From Paenibacillus aestuarii (GTDB lineage Bacteria > Bacillota > Bacilli > Paenibacillales > NBRC-103111), in NCBI RefSeq assembly GCF_027789125.1, contig NZ_JAQFVF010000050.1, positions 1-64,000 of the forward strand: DNA of 64,000 bases, written 5' to 3'. Under the pieces are notes generated by a model. The model ran no database searches, was not told where the DNA came from, and saw only the letters and a list, made by a program, of their open reading frames with translations. Positions within the stretch are counted from its first letter, which is position 1; each line of letters opens with the position of its first letter. A program made the translations under genes and the position numbers. This document shows, piece by piece, positions 24,470 through 33,038 of the stretch.

Positions 24470-25258
24470 ATGAAGAAAAGGCCCAAGAGAAAAATAAACC
24501 TCGGCAGAGCCAGATACGTGCACAGCAAAATTGGGAAAACTAGAGCCGTTGAAGCCTTTCCAGCGCTGCGCAAGCATGTTCCGCTGACGATGCGCATGAC
24601 ACACAGTACACTTCTGCAGATGCTGAAGGATTACAAAATGGTGTACGTCAAGCCGAATATCGGCATGTTTGGCAACGGGGTGATCCGGGTAGAATGGGCC
24701 GATGAGGCCAAGGATAAAGCGTACTCCTATCAGCTTGGCGTGAAAGAAAGCCGCTTTGATACGTTCGATGAGATGTATGCTTCCATTTTGCGAGTAACGA
24801 ATAAACGCCACTATTTGGCACAAAAAGGCATTCACTTGCTTAAGTACAAAGGTAACCGATTTGACTTGCGGGTGATGGTGCAGCAAACGCCGCAGCGCAG
24901 ATGGGAGACAACGGGAATTATCGGGCGAGTCGCGCATCCGAGCAAAATCGTGACCAACTTTCACAGCGGCGGGACGTTAAAGCCCGTAGAGACATTGCTG
25001 GCGAGCTATGTGACAGGTGAAGAACAGCGACGTTATATCCTCAAGCTGCATGCGCTGGGCACGCAAGTAGCGAAAGCGATTCATGCCAAATACAGAGGGG
25101 TCAAAGAAATCGGCGTCGACGTCGCGCTGGATAAAGAATTAAACCCGTGGATTCTCGAAGTGAATACGAGTCCGGATCCATTTATATTCCGCAGATTGAA
25201 GGATAAGCGGATATTTGCCAAGATGCGGAGATACGAAAGATCGTACAGCCGGTTATGA
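24470..25258 (+). CDS. YheC/YheD-family coat-associated ATP-grasp protein
   Basis: A 262-aa ATP-grasp protein of the YheC/YheD group found in spore-formers. The N-terminal half has VYVKPNIGMFGNGVIRV, and later DLRVMVQQTPQRRWETTGIIGRV. The ATP-grasp metal site is ELNPWILEVNTSPDP. Bacillus YheC/D are coat-associated; the amide-forming reaction is not known. GGAGG lies seven bases before ATG 24470. The final codons lie inside the following terminator. Confidence 0.88.
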   Translation: MKKRPKRKINLGRARYVHSKIGKTRAVEAFPALRKHVPLTMRMTHSTLLQMLKDYKMVYVKPNIGMFGNGVIRVEWADEAKDKAYSYQLGVKESRFDTFDEMYASILRVTNKRHYLAQKGIHLLKYKGNRFDLRVMVQQTPQRRWETTGIIGRVAHPSKIVTNFHSGGTLKPVETLLASYVTGEEQRRYILKLHALGTQVAKAIHAKYRGVKEIGVDVALDKELNPWILEVNTSPDPFIFRRLKDKRIFAKMRRYERSYSRL

Positions 25259-25276
25259 GTGCATAACCGGTTTTTT
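25249..25276 (+). terminator. Rho-independent terminator
   Basis: CCGGTTATG and CATAACCGG pair around AGTG, then TTTTTT. The stem includes the stop codon of the YheC/D gene. Confidence 0.88.
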
Positions 25277-25289
25277 GCTGAAGTTTTTA

Positions 25290-25335
25290 TTGACAAGATA
25301 TGGTGATCAATGAGAAAATGTACGCGTGTACATTT
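25290..25335 (+). promoter_or_regulatory. Promoter and operator of the LacI-type sugar operon
   Basis: TTGACA at 25290 and GAAAAT at 25314 (18-base gap) form a promoter. The -10 overlaps an inverted repeat, AAATGTAC-GCGT-GTACATTT at 25316-25335 with 8-bp perfect arms. It is in the right place for autoregulation by the LacI-type protein encoded 44 bases downstream. Confidence 0.7.
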
Positions 25336-25378
25336 AGTTCGTAATAATCAGTCATAACGATTTACTGGAGGCGTGAAC

Positions 25379-26407
25379 ATGGTAACAAGAAAAGAGGTAG
25401 CTGACTTGGCCGGCGTTTCGGAAGCGACGGTATCCCGCGTATTTAACGGGCTCGGTCCGATGAAACCTACGACGAAGGAACGTGTGCTGCAGGCGGCCAA
25501 GCAGTTGAACTATCACCCGAATGCGATAGCGCAAAGCTTCGCCCGCAGACGCAGCGGCAATCTGGGTGTCGTTCTGCCCTATATGCCGAAGGTGCATCTC
25601 TTTTCGACGTATTACTTCGCGGAAATTCTTAGCGGCATCGGCGAGCAGGTCAGAGAGCAGGGTTATGATATGCTCTTGACCCTGCTGACACCTGAAGATA
25701 GCGCGGACTACATTCGTTTGTTCCGCTCACAGAAGGTGGATGCCTGTGTCATTCTGGGCTCCAGAGACACCCCGGGGCAGCGCGAGTCGCTCCAGCGGCT
25801 GCAGGAAGAGAAGCTGCCCTTCTGCCTGGTGAATCAGCACTTCGCAGGGATGGAGCTGAGCGAGGTCGATGCCGATCATGTGCAAGGCAGCTGCATGGCG
25901 GTTCGGCATCTGCAGGAAGCCGGGTATCGCCGCATTGCCTTCCTCAACGGCTCGCCGGAGTACTCCAACAGCATGGATCGGCTGAAGGGCTACTGTCAGG
26001 CGATGAACGACGCAGGGCTGGAGGTCAGTCCGCAGCTGCTGTTCGAAGGCAACTACAGTCGCAAAAGCGGCTACGAGGCAGCGGCGAAACTATGGGAGCA
26101 GCGGGACGAGGTGGAAGCCGTGTTTGCGGCGAACGACCGCATGGCCATCGGGCTGATGCAGGGGCTGCGCGAGCGGGGCTGGACGGCGGGGCGCGATTTG
26201 GCCGTCGTCGGCTGTGACGACTCGGATGCCGCCAAGCTGAGCGATCCGCCGCTGACGAGCGTCAGCGTGCCCTTCTACGAGATGGGCAAGGCAGCCGCCC
26301 GGCGTGTGCTGGGACAAGTGTTGGATGGAGAAAGTGGAAAGTCGTTTCAGGTTAAGCTGCCGACACAGCTCATCGTCAGGCAGTCCTCGCTTAGAAATCA
26401 CGAATAA
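25379..26407 (+). CDS. LacI-family transcriptional regulator
   Basis: A 342-aa sugar-responsive repressor. The HTH and hinge are VTRKEVADLAGVSEATVSRV and PNAIAQSFARRRSG; a periplasmic-binding-protein-like effector domain follows, with FLNGSPEYSNSMDRLKGY and VVGCDDSDAAKLSDPPLTSV. ATG 25379 has GGAGG seven bases upstream; GTG 25373 is also in frame. A palindrome overlaps its promoter. The three genes behind it, two dehydrogenases and a ThuA-like protein, are the likely regulon. No transporter is in the unit. Confidence 0.93.
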   Translation: MVTRKEVADLAGVSEATVSRVFNGLGPMKPTTKERVLQAAKQLNYHPNAIAQSFARRRSGNLGVVLPYMPKVHLFSTYYFAEILSGIGEQVREQGYDMLLTLLTPEDSADYIRLFRSQKVDACVILGSRDTPGQRESLQRLQEEKLPFCLVNQHFAGMELSEVDADHVQGSCMAVRHLQEAGYRRIAFLNGSPEYSNSMDRLKGYCQAMNDAGLEVSPQLLFEGNYSRKSGYEAAAKLWEQRDEVEAVFAANDRMAIGLMQGLRERGWTAGRDLAVVGCDDSDAAKLSDPPLTSVSVPFYEMGKAAARRVLGQVLDGESGKSFQVKLPTQLIVRQSSLRNHE

Positions 26408-26423
26408 AAGGAGGCATTTATTC

Positions 26424-27584
26424 ATGAAATCTTACAATATCGGTATGGTCGGCTATAAATTTATGGGCAAGGCGCACAGCCATGCTTACCGCGATTTGCA
26501 TATGTTCTTCCCGCAAACTGCGGTGCCGCAGATGAAACTGATCTGCGGCCGAGATGAAAGCGGTGTCAAAGCAGCAGCCGAGCAATTCGGCTGGGAGGGG
26601 TATGTAACGGATTGGCGCGAGCTGGTCACACATCCGGAGATCGACATCGTCGATATCAATGCGCCCAGTGATGCGCACAAGGAAATTGCGCTTGCAGCGG
26701 CCAAGGCCGGCAAGCATCTGTTCTGCGAGAAGCCGCTGGCGCTGACCCTGGAGGATGCCAGGGAGATGCTTACAGCGGCTGAAGAGGCAGGCGTGAAGCA
26801 CATGGTCGGCTTCAACTATCGGTTCGCGCCAGCGGTACAGCTGGCGAAGAAGCTCGTGGCCGACGGACGTCTCGGCCAGATTTATCACTTCCGCGCCTGG
26901 TTCCTGCAGGATTGGATCGTGGATCCTTCCTTCCCGCTCGTCTGGCGCTTGCAAAAAGAAGTGGCCGGCTCCGGCTCGCACGGTGATCTTGGTGCGCATC
27001 TGATCGATCTTGCGCACTACCTGATCGGCGACATGACCGAAGTCATCGGCATGAGCGAGACATTCATCAAGGAGCGCCCGCTGCCGACGGCGATGACAGG
27101 TCTCAGCGCCAAAGGCAGCGCCGATGCGCCACGCGGACCCGTCACCGTCGATGACGCGACGTTGTTCATGGCGCGGTTCGCCGGCGGCGCACTCGGCAGC
27201 TTCGAAGCGACGCGCTTCGCGCCGGGCCACCGCTGCACGAATTCGTTTGAGATTAACGGCAGCAAGGGTAGCGTAAAGTTTGATTTTGAACGGATGAACG
27301 AACTGCAAGTTTACTTCACCGATGACGCCGAGGATGTCCAAGGCTTCCGACGCGTACTGGCTACGGATGCTGCCCACGCTTATATGGATGCTTGGTGGCC
27401 GGCGGGGCACACGATTGGTTATGAGCATACGTTTGTGCATGAGGTCGTTGAGCTGATGAATGCGGTCGCTGAAGACCGGCAGCCGGTGCCGAACTTCGTC
27501 GATGGCGTGAAATGTCAGGAAGTGCTTGAGGCGGTTGACCGCTCGATCGCAGAGCGTCGTTGGGTACGTTTAAGCGAAGTATAA
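26424..27584 (+). CDS. Gfo/Idh/MocA-family oxidoreductase
   Basis: A 386-aa NAD(P)-dependent sugar oxidoreductase. The N-terminal Rossmann fold starts IGMVGYKFMGKAHSHAY, INAPSDAH follows, and the catalytic EKP motif is in HLFCEKPLAL. The C-terminal domain shows GDLGAHLIDLAHYLIGD, with His as the proton donor. Members oxidise or dehydrate sugars such as inositol or disaccharides. GGAGG precedes ATG 26424; the start is 17 bases after the regulator's stop. The family is certain; the substrate is not. Confidence 0.93.
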   Translation: MKSYNIGMVGYKFMGKAHSHAYRDLHMFFPQTAVPQMKLICGRDESGVKAAAEQFGWEGYVTDWRELVTHPEIDIVDINAPSDAHKEIALAAAKAGKHLFCEKPLALTLEDAREMLTAAEEAGVKHMVGFNYRFAPAVQLAKKLVADGRLGQIYHFRAWFLQDWIVDPSFPLVWRLQKEVAGSGSHGDLGAHLIDLAHYLIGDMTEVIGMSETFIKERPLPTAMTGLSAKGSADAPRGPVTVDDATLFMARFAGGALGSFEATRFAPGHRCTNSFEINGSKGSVKFDFERMNELQVYFTDDAEDVQGFRRVLATDAAHAYMDAWWPAGHTIGYEHTFVHEVVELMNAVAEDRQPVPNFVDGVKCQEVLEAVDRSIAERRWVRLSEV

Positions 27585-27644
27585 ACGTGTTGGGGGCTTG
27601 CGAGTTTGGATGGGCTTTTACATATGGAGAGGAGACTGAAAAGC

Positions 27645-28274
27645 ATGAGCAAACAAGCGTTAATCGTATGGGGCGGATGGGACGGTCATCAGCCCGAGGA
27701 AGTGGCTGGAATTTTCGGTGGCGTGCTTCGTGAAGAAGGTTTTCAAGTGGAAATTTCCAATACGCTCGACAGCTTCAAAGATGCAGAACGTTTGGCCAGC
27801 GTCGACCTCATTGTTCCAGTGTGGACGATGGGCACGATCGAGAAGGAGCAATTGGCGCCGTTGTTGGCTGCGGTGAAAGAAGGCGGTACGGGAATCGCCG
27901 GCTGTCACGGCGGGATGGCGGACTCTTTTCGCAATGAAGTGGAATACCAATATATGGTAGGGGGCCAATGGGTGGCGCATCCTGGCAATGATGGCGTTAC
28001 ATATACGGTTCGCATCAAAAATCAGGAGCAGCCGCTGACTTCAGGCATTGAAGATTTCGTCGTCGTGTCCGAGAAATATTACATGCATGTTGATCCTGCG
28101 ATTCAAGTGCATGCGGTGACGGATTTTGGCGATGTGGAAATGCCTGTGGTCTGGACGAAAACGTATGGCAACGGCAAAGTGTACTATAACTCGCTCGGTC
28201 ACCAGGCGAATATTGTACGGATGCCGCAAACCCTCGAATTGATGCGCCGCGGCATGCTGTGGGCGGCTAGATAA
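27645..28274 (+). CDS. ThuA-like domain protein
   Basis: A 209-aa protein of the ThuA (trehalose utilisation) class, a class I glutamine amidotransferase-like fold. Motifs visible are IVWGGWDGHQPEEVAGIF, LIVPVWTMGTI, GIAGCHGGM (nucleophile Cys in GxCHG) and VVWTKTYGNGKVYYNSLGH. In ThuA, partner of the Gfo/Idh/MocA protein ThuB, this protein works in the 3-keto-disaccharide pathway. The pair of Gfo/Idh/MocA genes on both sides supports that here. ATG 27645 is preceded by GGAGAGGAG. Confidence 0.88.
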   Translation: MSKQALIVWGGWDGHQPEEVAGIFGGVLREEGFQVEISNTLDSFKDAERLASVDLIVPVWTMGTIEKEQLAPLLAAVKEGGTGIAGCHGGMADSFRNEVEYQYMVGGQWVAHPGNDGVTYTVRIKNQEQPLTSGIEDFVVVSEKYYMHVDPAIQVHAVTDFGDVEMPVVWTKTYGNGKVYYNSLGHQANIVRMPQTLELMRRGMLWAAR

Positions 28275-28294
28275 GGTCAGGAGGAGCTGAAGAG

Positions 28295-29389
28295 ATGAGT
28301 AGAAAAAAAGTTGGTATTATTGGATGCGGCAATATTAGCGCGATTTATATGAAAAATATTCCGAAATTCGCACATCTGGAGTTGGTCGCGTGCGCCGATC
28401 TTGATCTCGACCGCGCTAAGGCGAGAGCGGAAGAATTCGGAATCGCTAACGCTTATACCGTTGAACAGCTGCTGGCCGACAGCGAGATTGATATTGTCAT
28501 CAATCTGACGATTCCAGCGGCGCACGCATCGGTATGCTTGCAGGTATTGGAAGCAGGCAAACATGTGTATGTTGAGAAACCGCTTGCGGTCACCCGCGAG
28601 GACGGTTTGCGCATCCTGGAGCTTGCCCGCAGCAAAAATTTGCTGGTTGGCAGCGCTCCTGACACGTTCCTCGGCGGCGGCATTCAAACCTGCCTGAAGC
28701 TGATTCAAGACGGTTGGATCGGCACACCGGTGGCCGCAACAGCTTTCATGATGGGCCGCGGGCACGAGCATTGGCATCCGGATCCGGAGTTCTACTATCA
28801 ACAAGGCGGAGGTCCAATGTTCGATATGGGACCGTACTACCTAACGGCCTTGGTCGCTTTGCTCGGTCCGATTCGCCGGGTAACCGGTTCCACGAACATC
28901 AGCTTTCCGGAGCGGACGATTTCCAGCGAGAAGAAGTTCGGGCAGAAGATTACCGTCGAAACGCCTACGCATATCGCGGGTGTGCTTGATTTCCACAGCG
29001 GGGCTATCGCTACGCTGATCACAAGCTTTGATATTAAGGGCACTACGCAGCTGCCGAATATCGAGATTTACGGCAGTCACGGCACATTGCGTGTTCCAGA
29101 TCCGAATACGTTCGGCGGCCCTGTCTACATCCGCCGTGCCGGCGGCGATTGGGAGCCGATCCCGCTTACCCACGGCTACACGGAAAACTCCCGCGGCCTT
29201 GGTGTAGCTGCGTTGGCACAAGCGCTGATTGAGGGCAATACGTCGCAGCATCGGGCGAACGGAGAGCTGGCTTACCATGTGCTCGAAGCGATGCATGGCT
29301 TCCATGATGCTTCGGATTCAGGCCAGCACTACATCATGCAAAGCAGCTGTGAGAAACCAGCGGCGCTGCCAATTCATAATATGTTATAA
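28295..29389 (+). CDS. Gfo/Idh/MocA-family oxidoreductase
   Basis: A 364-aa second dehydrogenase of the operon. VGIIGCGNISAIYMKNI starts the Rossmann fold, HVYVEKPLAV has the catalytic EKP, and MFDMGPYYLTALVALLGP the C-terminal signature, in which the usual His is replaced by Tyr in GPYYLT. The two paralogues in one operon probably act on different intermediates, for example oxidation and later reduction. AGGAGG precedes ATG 28295. The operon closes with a hairpin at 29405. Confidence 0.92.
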   Translation: MSRKKVGIIGCGNISAIYMKNIPKFAHLELVACADLDLDRAKARAEEFGIANAYTVEQLLADSEIDIVINLTIPAAHASVCLQVLEAGKHVYVEKPLAVTREDGLRILELARSKNLLVGSAPDTFLGGGIQTCLKLIQDGWIGTPVAATAFMMGRGHEHWHPDPEFYYQQGGGPMFDMGPYYLTALVALLGPIRRVTGSTNISFPERTISSEKKFGQKITVETPTHIAGVLDFHSGAIATLITSFDIKGTTQLPNIEIYGSHGTLRVPDPNTFGGPVYIRRAGGDWEPIPLTHGYTENSRGLGVAALAQALIEGNTSQHRANGELAYHVLEAMHGFHDASDSGQHYIMQSSCEKPAALPIHNML

Positions 29390-29404
29390 TAGCGGAATGC
29401 ATCC

Positions 29405-29438
29405 AGCATCCTCCTCTTCCTGTAAGAGCGGGATGTTT
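29405..29438 (+). terminator. Probable hairpin terminator
   Basis: AGCATCCTCCTCTT and AAGAGCGGGATGTT pair with a two-base mismatch. The downstream tail is short of T, so efficiency is doubtful. Confidence 0.5.
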
Positions 29439-29448
29439 GCTTATGTAT

Positions 29449-29496
29449 AAAAAGCTTGGGCCGGGCTTGTGGGTCAGCAAACCTGGCCTAGCTGCA
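29449..29496 (-). terminator. Possible terminator of sspI
   Basis: On the minus strand an imperfect stem, AGCTAGGCCAGG with CCCGGCCCAAGCT, is followed by TTTTTATAC. It lies 22 bases past the sspI stop. Confidence 0.45.
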
Positions 29497-29517
29497 TTCA
29501 TGGCATAATCTTCAAGA

Positions 29518-29724
29518 TTATTGCAGATGGCCTTTGAGCGTCTCCACCAGCTCCGATTGTATGTTCTCATCGCTGTGCTGCCAAATGATTTCAAACAGTA
29601 CGCCAAGTCCCGGAAGTACTTGCTCCACCCCGCCGATCGAGTCATCGATGATTTCCTGAAGCTCTTCATTGGATTTGTTTTGAACGCGCTGAATGACGGC
29701 TTGTCTAAGGTTAATGTTCAACAA
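29518..29724 (-). CDS. sspI: small acid-soluble spore protein I
   Basis: A 68-aa minor SASP. NLRQAVIQRVQNKSNEELQ, IIDDSIGGVEQVLPGLGVLF and EIIWQHSDENIQ match the conserved SspI blocks closely, and length is normal (about 70). It is made in the forespore and packs into the spore core. The start is TTG (29724 or 29721), with GAGGAG upstream. In Bacillus, sspI neighbours the SpoU-type RNA methyltransferase gene, as seen here 0.8 kb away. Confidence 0.93.
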   Translation of the reverse strand: MLNINLRQAVIQRVQNKSNEELQEIIDDSIGGVEQVLPGLGVLFEIIWQHSDENIQSELVETLKGHLQ

Positions 29725-29822
29725 TATGCGCTCCTCGCTTCCCTAACGTTATCTCTCCTAATATGCGCAAGTTGCGAATGCTTCATGCTCGTGCCATGAA
29801 TTGTGAGAAGAGAAGTCTGATA

Positions 29823-29831
29823 TGCTATAAT
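29823..29831 (+). promoter_or_regulatory. Extended -10 promoter of the KtrA-like gene
   Basis: TGCTATAAT lies 35 bases before the start codon. A -35-like TTGTGA is upstream at a non-optimal distance. Confidence 0.5.
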
Positions 29832-29866
29832 ACAGAGATATTGACAGAACTGGGAGGCGGGAACGA

Positions 29867-30525
29867 ATGAGAAAACAGTTCGCGATCATCGGCATAGGCC
29901 GGTTTGGCTCCAGCGTGGCAAAAACGTTATCGCAGTTCGATTTCGAAGTGCTCGCCATCGATTCGTCGGAGGAGACGGTGCAAGACATATCCTCGGTCGT
30001 CACCCATGCTGTACAGGCGGATTCAACGGATGAAGAGGCGCTTAAGGCGCTGGGCATTCGCAATTTTGATGTTGTGGTCGTCGCTATCGGCGAAGACATT
30101 CAAGCAGCATTCTCACGACCTTGATTTTGAAAGAGATGGGTGTGCAGAGGATTGTCGTCAAAGCGGTGAACGATCTGCATGGCAAAGTGCTCAAGCGGAT
30201 TGGTGCGGATAAAGTCGTTTACCCGGAAAGAGATATGGGGCAGCGGGTCGCGCATCATTTGATATCTTCCAATATTGTGGATCACATTGAATTGTCAGCA
30301 GATTGCAGCATTGTGGAAGTACAAGTCACCGGGCACATGATCGGCAAAAGTTTAAAGGAGCTTAATATCCGCGCCAAGTATGGCTGCAATGTCATCGCGA
30401 TCAAGCGGGATGAGAAGATGGATATTGCGCCAAGCGCGGATCAGCCGCTGGGAAGTCAGGATATTTTAGTCGTAGTAGGAAAAAATCACGATCTTCAATC
30501 TTTTGAAGTGACGTTTGCGGAGTAG
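29867..30525 (+). pseudogene. ktrA: KtrA/KtrC-type K+ channel gating subunit, frameshifted
   Basis: Two frames make one RCK protein. The first (29867 on) gives AIIGIGRFGSSVAKTL, the Rossmann nucleotide site, to VVVVAIGEDIQA, then runs into stop TGA 30122. The second restarts in the next phase from LILKEMGVQRIVVKAVNDLH and carries the RCK C-terminal part (VEVQVTGHMIGKSLKEL) to 30525. Adding one base near 30101-30108 restores AGEDIQASILTTLILKEMG-like reading, the KtrA sequence. Regular start GGGAGGC-ATG. KtrA binds ATP/ADP and opens KtrB; no membrane subunit is in the window. A recent natural loss or a sequencing indel are both possible. The downstream methyltransferase gene overlaps none of it. 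Confidence 0.85.
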
Positions 30526-30532
30526 ATCATTG

Positions 30533-31330
30533 ATGACAAGTACATATACGGAAATTATGTCCGTCCAAAATAATCGAGTAAAAGAATGGGCGCAGCTGTT
30601 GGAGCGCCGCGGCAGAGATAAGCAAGGCAAGTATTTGATCGAGGGGTATCACCTCGTAGAGGAAGCGCTGCGCGCGGGTGCTCCTGTGGAGACGATTGTC
30701 TTCAGCGTAGACAAAGGAAGGCCGGAGGAGCTCGCTGCATGGGCTGCGGATCGCGTTGAATGGGTCGGCGTCAGTCAGGCGGTGCTGGACAAATGCTCCG
30801 ATACGCAGACGCCGCAAGGCATCTTCGCGGTCGTAACGAAGCCGGGCCTGGACCCGGACGAGCTCTTGGCAAGCGCGCTGGAGCTGGCGGTCGTGCTGGA
30901 CGGTGTCCAGGACCCGGGCAACCTGGGCACCATTATCCGCAGTGCAGATGCGGTTGGTGCCAGTGCCGTTGTGCTAGGTCGGGGCACGGTCGACCTGTAC
31001 AATCCCAAGACGATCCGTTCGACGATGGGATCGATGTATCATCTGCCGATCGTTGAGGCAGATTTGCTGGAGCTGCTGCCGCGTGCGCGTGAGCGCGGCG
31101 TGCGGCTTGTGACCACGAGCTTGCAGGCGCAGCGCTCGTGCTACGACACGGACCTGCGCCAGCCGACGTGGCTGATTCTCGGCAACGAGGCGAAGGGCGT
31201 GTCGCCGGAGGTGGCCGCGCAGTCGGACGTGCAGGTGATCATCCCGATGCAGGGCAAGGCGGAGTCGCTCAATGTGGCGATGGCCGCGACGGTGCTGCTG
31301 TTTGAGGCTTCGCGGCAGCGGTTGGTATAA
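30533..31330 (+). CDS. TrmH/SpoU-family RNA 2'-O-methyltransferase
   Basis: A 265-aa RNA ribose methyltransferase of the YsgA type. The N-terminal substrate-binding domain (EWAQLLERRGRDKQGKYLIEG) is followed by the SPOUT knot domain: VVLDGVQDPGNLGTIIRSAD, LGNEAKGVS and SLNVAMAATVLLFEASRQR, motifs 1-3 with the SAM-binding knot. The substrate is 23S rRNA or tRNA. The start is ATG 30533 with GGAG ten bases upstream; TTG 30515 is a longer in-frame option. It is eight bases after the KtrA-like gene, sharing its transcript. Confidence 0.92.
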   Translation: MTSTYTEIMSVQNNRVKEWAQLLERRGRDKQGKYLIEGYHLVEEALRAGAPVETIVFSVDKGRPEELAAWAADRVEWVGVSQAVLDKCSDTQTPQGIFAVVTKPGLDPDELLASALELAVVLDGVQDPGNLGTIIRSADAVGASAVVLGRGTVDLYNPKTIRSTMGSMYHLPIVEADLLELLPRARERGVRLVTTSLQAQRSCYDTDLRQPTWLILGNEAKGVSPEVAAQSDVQVIIPMQGKAESLNVAMAATVLLFEASRQRLV

Positions 31331-31384
31331 AACTAAAACAGTTGCTCGGGAGAATAGGAGCCCCGAGCAACTGTTTTTAGTTTT
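31329..31384. terminator. Bidirectional Rho-independent terminator
   Basis: A very long stem, AAAACTAAAACAGTTGCTCG paired with its complement, 11-nt loop, and T-runs on both strands. It ends the RNA methyltransferase and the convergent gene at 31383. Confidence 0.93.
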
Positions 31385-32720
31385 ATTTATAATCACCTAG
31401 CAGATAATTGTAGAAGGGTTCGTCCACCCAGAATTTATAGGAGTCGACGTTCAAGCTGGCATTGATTTTCTTTAGACCAGCGACAACTTCGTCAGATTTA
31501 TCGCTGAGGGAGAAGGACTGCGCATAATAATGGCCTTTATTGACTTTATTATTAGCAATCACTTTATAGTCGTTCACTTCGGATAATGAATAGTAGAGCG
31601 GCTGCCACCAGGAAGAATAAATGAGTCCTGTCTGGTCCTTACTGTTCTTTTTAGCATATTGGTAAATGACCTGTTGGAACTTGTTCTTTTGCTCCGTATT
31701 ATCGAATTCGAATTCAATGTCGTATTCCTTGGCATAGGCGATGAAATTGCCGTTCTCGATTTGGACGACTTGATAATCGTCGGATTGTGTTGGCTCGCCC
31801 CACTCTTTCAAATAGATGAAGGCAGACGTTTTGGGCTCTAGCTGTACTTTCGCCTGGATGTTCTCGCTGCGCAGCAATCCGATTAACTGGATCGCATGCG
31901 TGATGTCAGAATGTCCATAGGTGAGAGATAGCTTTGGATCAAAATTTGCATCGAAACGAGCATCCTTCAAGTTGTAACCGGTAATAAGATTCTGTTTTAA
32001 GGCTTCATCGAAGACAGAGCGCAAATCTGTTGATGAAATTAGATCCTCCGTACGCCAGGCATCGTTAATTTTACGGAAAATATCATCATCGGAAGTCGTT
32101 CCAATATAATGCTTGTATTGATTATTAAAAGTCAGAATCTTACCAAGCAGATCATTAGCAAAGCTTTGGTTAGCCGCAGCATCCGCTTCGAATCCAGAAG
32201 AGACAAGACCAGTATCAATGGCGGCAGCCAGCTCTTGGGCGGCTTGTCGTGTTAATTGATTATTTTGTTCGTAATCAATATGTACTTTAGCCAGAGCGGC
32301 CTTAATTTTATCCTCGGGATAGGTATAAGCGAGTTCTTTTAAGCCGGAGGCTTTTAAAGCTATGAAAGTCGCCTGCAGTTGAGTAAGCGGCTGATCACCC
32401 TGCAGTATGCCTTCGGATAGAATACCTTTTTCGTGCAAAGCAAGGGCTGCTTTATAATAAGGACTGTCCTTTTGTACGTCTGCAAATACATTGGTTTGAT
32501 CTTTTGCTTCCACTTTCAGGATGCGGCTCACTGCGATAATGAAATCGCCCTTCGATAAGGTGTCTGACAAAGTGATGGCATACTTATCATTCAGAAACTG
32601 CTTGTATGCGACTGTTGAATCACTCGCTGAAGCCGCACTGCTTAAAGTGGTTACCGAGGATAGGAGCACAGCTGTTAAAATGGCTATTTGCAAGGGCCTA
32701 CGGGATTTCAATGGTTTCAT
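31383..32720 (-). CDS. secreted hypothetical protein with SLH-like N-terminal region
   Basis: A 445-aa exported protein. The signal peptide is basic LKSRRPLQ then IAILTAVLLSSVTTLSSAASA. Residues 40-180 look like S-layer-homology repeats (KGDFIIAVSRIL, NVFADVQKDSPYYKAALALHEKGIL). The C-terminal 250 residues are Lys/Gln/Tyr-rich and not recognised. GGAGGTG precedes ATG 32720 by ten bases. Cell-wall attachment is inferred from the SLH-like repeats. It is a single gene. Confidence 0.75.
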   Translation of the reverse strand: MKPLKSRRPLQIAILTAVLLSSVTTLSSAASASDSTVAYKQFLNDKYAITLSDTLSKGDFIIAVSRILKVEAKDQTNVFADVQKDSPYYKAALALHEKGILSEGILQGDQPLTQLQATFIALKASGLKELAYTYPEDKIKAALAKVHIDYEQNNQLTRQAAQELAAAIDTGLVSSGFEADAAANQSFANDLLGKILTFNNQYKHYIGTTSDDDIFRKINDAWRTEDLISSTDLRSVFDEALKQNLITGYNLKDARFDANFDPKLSLTYGHSDITHAIQLIGLLRSENIQAKVQLEPKTSAFIYLKEWGEPTQSDDYQVVQIENGNFIAYAKEYDIEFEFDNTEQKNKFQQVIYQYAKKNSKDQTGLIYSSWWQPLYYSLSEVNDYKVIANNKVNKGHYYAQSFSLSDKSDEVVAGLKKINASLNVDSYKFWVDEPFYNYLLGDYK

Positions 32721-33038
32721 AAGAATGGAACACCTCCGAATTTTTAATTCATATAGGAATAGTATGTTTTATTGAAATATATCAGTTAAGATTATAAGTG
32801 TCAATAAATGGTTGAAGATTGGGCGCAGCGGTACAAGCGTAAGTTCGTGTAAGTGAATGAAGGAAGCAAGCACAGCGAATAATGGGAATATTATTTTAAA
32901 TGGAATTAATTACGGCTTTTATGATACAGTAAATGAAAAGTTTAAGAGATGTGGAATAAGTAGAAAGTGAAAACAGTGATATTGTTAGCAAGATGAAATC
33001 TCTGTTACTCACTTTTAGCGGCAAGAGGTGAAAGCGAG
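32721..33038. other. AT-rich intergenic region with an inverted repeat
   Basis: There is no gene here. An imperfect inverted repeat AAAGTGA-AA-ACAG (around 32966) and CTGTTACTCACTTT (around 33002) lies 15-70 bases before the TetR start and could be its operator or a hairpin in the leader. The rest is AT-rich, consistent with divergent promoters. Confidence 0.4.
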
